Shown: positions 7,248 through 12,506 of the stretch, piece by piece
How positions within the stretch are numbered: the stretch's first letter is position 1
Layout of the letters: the number at the start of each line of letters is the position of its first letter
Assembly: GCA_012031335.1 (NCBI GenBank)
Contig: JAAUTT010000048.1
Location: 1-12,506 of the forward strand
DNA length: 12,506 nucleotides
Reading direction: 5' to 3'
From: Bacteroidales bacterium
GTDB taxonomy: Bacteria; Bacteroidota; Bacteroidia; Bacteroidales; JAAUTT01
Translations under genes and position numbers: made by a program
Notes under the pieces: model-generated
The model's input: only the letters and a program-made list of their open reading frames with translations
The model's database searches: none
What the model was told of the DNA's origin: nothing

Positions 7248-7315
7248 CAAGTAACCCCAGATTTTCCACTTATATATTAAGCACAAAAAACTTCTCAGAT
7301 AACCTTAATTATCAA

Positions 7316-9075
7316 TTATAAACTCTCTGTCAGCGGACTTGGAACAATTGGTTTTTCAAGAGAAAGGTTCTTGGGTAATCCTTTCAAATCCATTTCTTCA
7401 ATTAAAATACCATCAGGTGCAATAAAGGATACCGGTAAGCCGGATATATCGGGAATAAATGTACCAAATCCACCACTAGCAGGGCCAAGGTTTAGCATGG
7501 TATTATAAGCTGTCTGCCGGTTAGAGATGCCAATACATTTTCGGAGAGTCGACAACGATAGGGAACTATTACTTAAAGGTCTGATAAGTGTTTCTTTGCC
7601 ATCGCTTACTGCAACTTTGTAAATTTCAGTGGGAAAGCCACCCATTGTGCGGTCTACTCTTTTAACGATAATAGCATAATCAAGTCCTTCATCTTTGGCT
7701 TTTTCTATGAGCTGTTTTTTCAGTTCTTCAGGAGAACTCTGATTTTTTCCGGTCACTTCTATAACCCCCGGACCAGTTATATAGCTTACACCATTGCTGA
7801 AATATGCATATCTGCGATGTCCATTCGATTGTGGCACCATCCGTGTAGGGGTGCGATCGTTAAGCAATGTCTTCAGAATGCCATTTTCAATCAGAGTTAT
7901 TTCTTCAGGAGGGATTACTCCATCGGCATCAACACCGAAAGAACCAATTAAAGGGGTGTTTCCGTATTTGTTCATTTTGGAGAGAGCTTTTACCGTAAGA
8001 TCGGCCGAAAATAACCCTCTTATTCTGTTTATTTTCAAGAGAATTGGGATTGTTGCCTGTGAAAATTTTCATATTCCGGTCGGCATAAAGTGGTTCGCGA
8101 ATGGCAATCAAAGGGTCTTCCTGCGAGAAAAGACTTCCGGAGATAAGTTCGGAAGCTGCCTGATCTAAAAATAATACCGGACCGCTGTAGTTCCAGCAAA
8201 TGTTTCGGCAGTTTTTATGTTTTTGAGCCGGTTAGCCAGCAAGGCTATTTCTTTTTCAAACCATTCGTCAGATGGAATATCTGCCGGAGAGGGAGCTATC
8301 ACTTCTATATTGTCCGAAAGTCGCATTCCATCTGGTGTTGTTGAAGTGGCCGAAATAGTAATGATAGCTATATCAACCGGGCTTTTCACCTCCGAACCTT
8401 CGCTGTTCACCATAAAAGCACTGGCCTTCGAAAACCTGAAAGAAACTCCGGAATCGTCGATAAAAGGATATTTTTTAAAGAAGGCAGAAATTTCCCTTAC
8501 ACGGGTTTCCCATAGATTTTTATCGTATTTGTAATTCACGCCTTCAATTTTGATTTACTTAAAGGAGCTTCACTGAAGTCGGGAACCAGGGAATCTAATG
8601 GGATATTATTTCTTTTGAGTATATACAATTTATTTTTAAATGTTTCTCCGGCGGCTTTATAAACTTTATCAGTCTGAATCCAGAATGTACGCCGAATACC
8701 ATAATAATCATGATCCAAAGGCAGGGAAATATTCCCTCCGTTGTACCGGATGTTATTATTTTCGTTTTCGAAATTTTCATCGTTTATTTTGTAGTTACCT
8801 ACCATAACTCTTATCATTTCGGTGTTGAGTTTATTCTCATCCGAAAGTATGATCGATCCTAAAGAACCAAGCACAACTGCATTCTCGGAACTTCCCAGGG
8901 TATAACCTATAAAAATGGTTTTTCATAGTCGAGAAAACGAAGAGAATTCATGTTGCGCGTGAGCTCATCGTTGAGCGCTTTAAAGATTTGATGGTCGGGT
9001 TCTTGAGCCTTGGTAGATATAAAAGTTATAAGGAGACTCAAAAATATTGAATGTATGTTTTTTTAAATCAGTCAT
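7316..9075 (-). CDS. Secreted TldE/PmbA-like protein lacking the HExxxH site (five frame breaks)
   Basis: The second protein of a TldD/TldE-type pair. Starting at ATG 9075, and removing one A from the 7-base run at 9058-9064, gives MTDLKNIHSIFLSLLITFISTKAQ, a Bacteroidota-type signal peptide. Further single-base corrections are a missing T in the run at 8911-8915, a missing A at 8548-8551, a missing base near 8189 and an extra T at 8008-8011 (plus-strand coordinates). The result is 586 continuous residues ending at 7316. The architecture follows the paralogue upstream, including SGPVLFLDQAASELISGSLFSQED where the paralogue has SGPAILSPAASAVFFHEIFGH. The metal-binding HEIFGH is thus replaced by SGSLFS, and no Cys matches the third ligand near the C-terminus. 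PSNGHRR-like and GGFPTEIYK blocks are retained. It is probably the inactive partner of a periplasmic heterodimer. A 17-base gap to the upstream gene indicates one operon. Five breaks could also mean a decaying gene. Confidence 0.8.
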
Positions 9076-9092
9076 TTCAAAAAAGTCTTATG

Positions 9093-10779
9093 TTAATTTA
9101 ATTTTTCAGCATCGGGTCGCGAAAGCACCGGAATAGTTTCATTAGCATTGGGTTTTCGCTGTGTCTCAATTTTCTTCACAAACAAAGCAGGAGCTATGGC
9201 TGTTACCGGAATATTTCCCGATTCGGCACCGCAAATTCCGCTAAAAACCTGAGGTTGGTTACCAGTTGCCACTATTTCCGAAAACATAGCCAGTGGTGTA
9301 CCGATGAGGTTAACGCCCCGGACGAGCTCATCAGGCCTGCCATCCACATAAATACGATAAACTTCGGTTGGAAAGATATTGAAAACATTGGGAGTATACA
9401 CCTGTGTGAGGGTAAAGCCACCTACCACATCCTGAAAATAATAACCATATTGCCTGCCTTGCTTTTTGCATTCGCTGATGAGTTTTTTCCTAAGTTCGGC
9501 CATGGTATTGGGCGAAGTGGTTTCAATTATCAGGTTCGATTGGCGCGATGTAGGCTGAAGCCCCATACTGGCGCGTCCATGACCATTCGAGGCTGGGAAG
9601 CTTTCAAGGGGAGCCCGCGACATAAGAAAGTTCTTAAGAATTCCTTTTTCAACAACAGTTACTCGTTGCGATTTAACACCCTGATCGTCGTATTGATATG
9701 AACCTATGAGTTTTACGTCGTTGTAACTGTTGAGTGTCGGATCCGAAAAAACATTAATAAATTTGGGAAGCACGGTACTTCCAACTTTAGATTTAAAAGT
9801 TTGTGAATCGTTGTTGTTTCTGAGACGCTGTCCTTCGATACGATGGCCAAAAATTTCGTGAAAAAATACAGCCGATGCAGCCGGAGATAAAATAGCAGGT
9901 CCGGAATAAGGTTCGGCCAGGGGAGCGTCTTTAAGTTTCTTTAAACCTTCGATAATCGATTGTACATCAGCCATAATACTCTGATGATCGGGTAATCCGT
10001 TTAAATCTTTAGCAGTATAAGTTTTAAAGAGAGGTAATACATCGCCATCTCCTGTTTTAATGGTTCCTGTGATATGAAGTCTGCAGTAACTGAAATTCTG
10101 AGCTATTTCACTCCCTTCCGTAGATATAAAATATTTCCGGTCGTTAACAATGCCTAGTTCAACTTCGGCCGAAAAGATATTAGCTTCACCTATAAATGGG
10201 CGTGAATATTCCTTTACCTTATCTTCCCAAATTTTTTTATCAATAGAAACAGGAGCCACTCTGGGTTCAATGTATACATAAGGCTTTTCTTTTGAGAAAT
10301 CGGGCAGTTTACTTTCCGTTTCTTTATTATTGTTTTTCTTGGACAAATATATACTAACAGCTCCCCGATAAGCTGCATCAGTTGATTTCCATAAAGCTTG
10401 CCGGATAGCCAGATCATTATCTTCAAAAGAGATGGGCAGGCTGTTACCCAGGGCGTCACCCAAAGCGTTATCACCTGTAAATGTATGTGTATTATCGAAC
10501 GAATAATCCCCAACGCGGATTGTGGTAGATAAAAAATCTGAACCGGTTGGAGTCAGAATTTGTTAAACTACCAAATGAAGATGCAATTGTGGTGTAATGG
10601 GTATCATAAACCTGGTAACTTAGAAAATAGGGAGCATTGGGTTCTTTTTTCAGATAATCTGTTTCACGTTTCAGCTCGCTTTTCAGAATATCGAGCAGCG
10701 GATCCTGTGCTTTCAAAAGTAATCCGGTTTCGAAAAGCAAAATGGACACGACTACCCATAGCTTAAGTATACTCTTCAT
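9093..10779 (-). CDS. tldD: Secreted TldD-like metallopeptidase with HExxxH (one frame break)
   Basis: TldD-family metallopeptidase. Family members cleave unfolded or modified peptides and work as a TldD/TldE complex. The zinc site HEIFGH is encoded at 9860-9843 in AVFFHEIFGHRIEGQ, and the third ligand Cys lies at 9233-9231 in FSGICGAESGNIPV. SNGHGRAS, TEVYRIYVDG and GNQPQVFSG are further family blocks. The N-terminus is a signal peptide (KSILKLWVVVSILLFETG, then ...LLKAQ), so this version is exported, unlike cytoplasmic E. coli TldD. Six T (plus-strand A run 10531-10536) should be five: the corrected frame reads SNRFRFLSTTIRVGDYSFDN and joins the rest into about 561 residues. Met at 10779 is preferred over 10785 (MIM). 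It is followed after 17 bases by the TldE-like gene. It is longer than E. coli TldD (about 480 residues), with an extended N-terminal domain common in exported homologues. Confidence 0.85.
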
Positions 10780-10810
10780 AATCAAAAATTAAGAAATAAG
10801 AACATCAAAT

Positions 10811-10843
10811 CTAAAGATACTTTTTTATATTTGAGATATACAA
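10811..10843 (-). promoter_or_regulatory. Candidate promoter for the tldD-tldE operon
   Basis: Minus strand: TTG (10843-10841), 21 bases, then TATCTTTAG (10819-10811), which matches TAnnTTTG except for an A in the last position. The predicted start lies about 25 bases before the tldD ATG. Confidence 0.45.
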
Positions 10844-11009
10844 CAAGAAATATGCCCGGTTCGCTCATATGAGAAACCCCCATTATTTAATTTAGTATGG
10901 TTTCTATTTCGGGGTTATAAGTGTATGTAGCTATAAATCAGTATATTTTAAGTCTTAAAAATGTTTTACACTTTTTTGGTTAAAAAATCTTAAATACAAT
11001 AACTCCTGT

Positions 11010-11017
11010 TAATTTTG
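11010..11017 (+). promoter_or_regulatory. Candidate -7 box for kup
   Basis: TAATTTTG fits TAnnTTTG and would give a leader of about 40 bases before the GTG at 11067. No TTTG is found at the proper -33 distance, so support is partial. Confidence 0.35.
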
Positions 11018-11066
11018 TGCCTTCTTTTTTTTTAAAGATTCTATTTAGGAAGATAATTTTTCGACA

Positions 11067-12506
11067 GTGGAAAACAAAAAGCATTTTGGTGTAAATCGCC
11101 TGACTATAGCCGGGTTGATTATTACTTTAGGAATAGTATACGGAGACATAGGCACCTCACCATTGTATGTGGTTAATGCAATATTTAAGGGCTTTGTAGA
11201 TTTCCGTGAAGAATTTGTGTTGGGTGCTATTTCCTGCATTTTCTGGACACTTACCATTCAAACCACTTTGAAGTATGTGATTATCACACTTCAGGCTGAT
11301 AATAACGGAGAGGGGGGGATTTTCGCACTTTTTGCGCTGATTAGAAAAAATCGTCGTGGGCGATACCTTTTTTGCCATGTGGGTGGGAGTACCCTGCTGG
11401 CTGATGGAATCATTACTCCTTCAATTACTGTTACTTCGGCAGTCGAAGGTTATAAATTGCTGAATGAAAATGTACTTGTAGTACCTATTGTACTTGCAAT
11501 TTTGTCGTTGCTGTTTCTGATACAACAATTCGGCAGCAGGTTTTTAGGAAGGTCTTTTGGCCCCATTATGCTGATCTGGTTTCTCACTATTGGGACACTT
11601 GGCGCCATACAGGCGTTTCAGTATCCGATTATTTTCCGAGCATTTAATCCGGAATATGCAGTAAAGTTACTTACAGAGTATCCCCAGGGATTTTTGCTTC
11701 TGGGTGCTGTATTTCTGGCAACCACCGGCGCGGAAGCTTTGTACTCCGATTTGGGACATTGCGGGGTTAAAAATATCAGGATCAGCTGGATAATGGTAAA
11801 GATTACGCTTATATTCAGCTATATGGGACAAGGTGTCTGGGTGCTAAATCATCCCACTGAAGCTATTGCAGGGGTTAACCCTTTTTTCGCCATTATGCCC
11901 GATTGGTTTCTTGTTCCGGGAATTATACTGGCAACAGCAGCTGCCATTGTTGCAAGTCAGGCATTGATAAGTGGTTCTTTTACCCTTATCAGTGAGGCTA
12001 TATCTCTTAACTTCTGGCCAAAATTTAAGCTCCGGTATCCCACTGAAGTTAAAGGACAGATATTTCTTCCCCGGGTTAACTGGTTTTTATGGGTAGCCTG
12101 TTGTTTTGTGGTAATATATTTCGAGCAATCGTCGGCGATGCAGGCTGCTTATGGTTTGTCCATCACCATTACCATGCTGATGACTACCATTCTGCTCAGC
12201 CTTTATATTTATAACAATAAAGTGCCACTTCCCTTCCTGATATGGTTTCTGATCATCTTTCTTACTATTGAGGGGGCTTTCCTCTATGCTAATCTGCATA
12301 AGTTCTGGGATGGCGGATGGTTTACCATTATGGTGGCAGCAGTCTTTATCTTTGTCATGTATAACTGGTATAACGGGCGTAAAATCAAAAACAAATTCCT
12401 CACCTTTGTTGAAATCGAAAAATATGTACCCATAATTAAGCGTATCAGCACGGATACCAGCATTCCAAAACATGCAACTAATCTGGTTTATATTACTAAA
12501 GCAAAC
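11067..12506 (+). CDS. kup: Kup-family low-affinity K+ transporter (3' end beyond the window)
   Basis: Inner-membrane K+ uptake protein of the KUP/HAK/KT family, driven by the membrane potential or proton gradient. The signature GIVYGDIGTSPLYV is near the N-terminus, followed by DNNGEGGIFALFAL, LADGIITPSITVTSAVEG, ATTGAEALYSDLGHCG and VASQALISGSFTL. About 12 hydrophobic segments are visible. The 480 codons in view cover the membrane domain and the start of the cytoplasmic tail; family members usually have 620-660 residues. No ATG is in frame after the stop at 11046, and GTG at 11067 (VENKKHFGVNRLTIAGL) places the first helix correctly; AGGAAG at 11047-11052 may be its ribosome site. Residues near RRGRYLFCHVGGS look unlike the family and may be a compensated frame slip (see findings). 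It is the second Kup in the window, about half identical to the remnant at 1-325. Confidence 0.9.
   Translation, partial: MENKKHFGVNRLTIAGLIITLGIVYGDIGTSPLYVVNAIFKGFVDFREEFVLGAISCIFWTLTIQTTLKYVIITLQADNNGEGGIFALFALIRKNRRGRYLFCHVGGSTLLADGIITPSITVTSAVEGYKLLNENVLVVPIVLAILSLLFLIQQFGSRFLGRSFGPIMLIWFLTIGTLGAIQAFQYPIIFRAFNPEYAVKLLTEYPQGFLLLGAVFLATTGAEALYSDLGHCGVKNIRISWIMVKITLIFSYMGQGVWVLNHPTEAIAGVNPFFAIMPDWFLVPGIILATAAAIVASQALISGSFTLISEAISLNFWPKFKLRYPTEVKGQIFLPRVNWFLWVACCFVVIYFEQSSAMQAAYGLSITITMLMTTILLSLYIYNNKVPLPFLIWFLIIFLTIEGAFLYANLHKFWDGGWFTIMVAAVFIFVMYNWYNGRKIKNKFLTFVEIEKYVPIIKRISTDTSIPKHATNLVYITKAN

Larger units (their letters stand above)
10786..11066. other. Divergent intergenic region between tldD and kup
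   Basis: 281 bases without a gene. It contains the tldD promoter candidate, a perfect 10-bp palindrome CTCATATGAG (10864-10873), two overlapping and mutually exclusive inverted repeats (GAAACC 10873-10878 with GGTTTC 10899-10904; AACCCC 10875-10880 with GGGGTT 10911-10916), and a TAATTTTG box before kup. No match to a known riboswitch was recognised. Confidence 0.6.

Noticed and set aside
7298..7313. GATAA-N6-TTATC hairpin between the anti-sigma and tldE ends as a terminator
   Set aside because: Only five AT-rich pairs and no T run on either side; too weak to call.
9255..9701. 148-codon plus-strand open frame inside tldD
   Set aside because: It lies wholly opposite a well-supported gene, has no recognisable family motif, and is explained by codon use on the other strand.
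10786..11066. c-di-AMP (ydaO-type) riboswitch upstream of kup
   Set aside because: Such leaders often precede K+ transporters in Firmicutes, but none of the conserved ydaO blocks could be recognised here.
12087..12473. 128-codon minus-strand open frame inside kup
   Set aside because: Antisense shadow of the Kup membrane domain; no start signal or family likeness.

Overview
The window looks like a chromosomal stretch from a member of Bacteroidota, probably a Bacteroidales or Marinilabiliales relative. Three things point there: promoter-like TAnnTTTG boxes 10-20 bases in front of several start codons, an ECF sigma gene next to a DUF6249-type membrane protein, and secreted TldD-family proteins with signal peptides ending in ...AQ. 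Base composition is moderately AT-rich. I see no rRNA, tRNA, CRISPR array, integrase or insertion sequence. Assignments rest on recognising motifs by eye; no database search was possible.

Layout from left to right. Positions 1-325 (minus) hold the C-terminal half of a Kup potassium transporter whose 5' part is missing and whose proximal part is frame-damaged. At 403-1467 (plus) is rsgA, a ribosome-assembly GTPase. From 4324 down to 1539 (minus) runs sufE, sufT-like DUF59, queG and panE: two Fe-S assembly factors, an Fe-S/cobalamin enzyme of queuosine synthesis, and ketopantoate reductase. At 4513-5750 (plus) is an HD-domain phosphohydrolase, followed by a near-perfect 17-bp inverted repeat. 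At 5793-7247 is a small regulatory module: a minus-strand DUF6249-like membrane protein diverging from a plus-strand ECF sigma factor, which overlaps a two-helix membrane protein, a likely anti-sigma factor. From 10779 down to 7316 (minus) lies a pair of secreted TldD-family proteins: the upstream one keeps the HExxxH site and the downstream one has lost it, as in TldD/TldE heterodimers. At 11067 (plus) a second kup begins and runs off the right edge.

The most interesting regulatory signal is in the 128-bp gap between the DUF6249-like gene and the sigma gene. It carries two oppositely directed copies of TGTAAC-N17-CGTC, an ECF-type promoter pattern, one facing each gene. This suggests that the sigma factor drives its own operon and the divergent membrane protein.

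A second overriding feature is the density of frame breaks. queG, the HD gene, the sigma gene, the anti-sigma gene, tldD and tldE (five breaks) are each interrupted by 1-base shifts, most of them in short A or T runs. Restoring one base at each site gives continuous, family-typical proteins of expected length. This looks more like homopolymer sequencing or assembly error than widespread gene decay, although the A10 run in the sigma gene could also be a real slippage site. The broken genes are therefore annotated as single genes over their full span, with each break listed.
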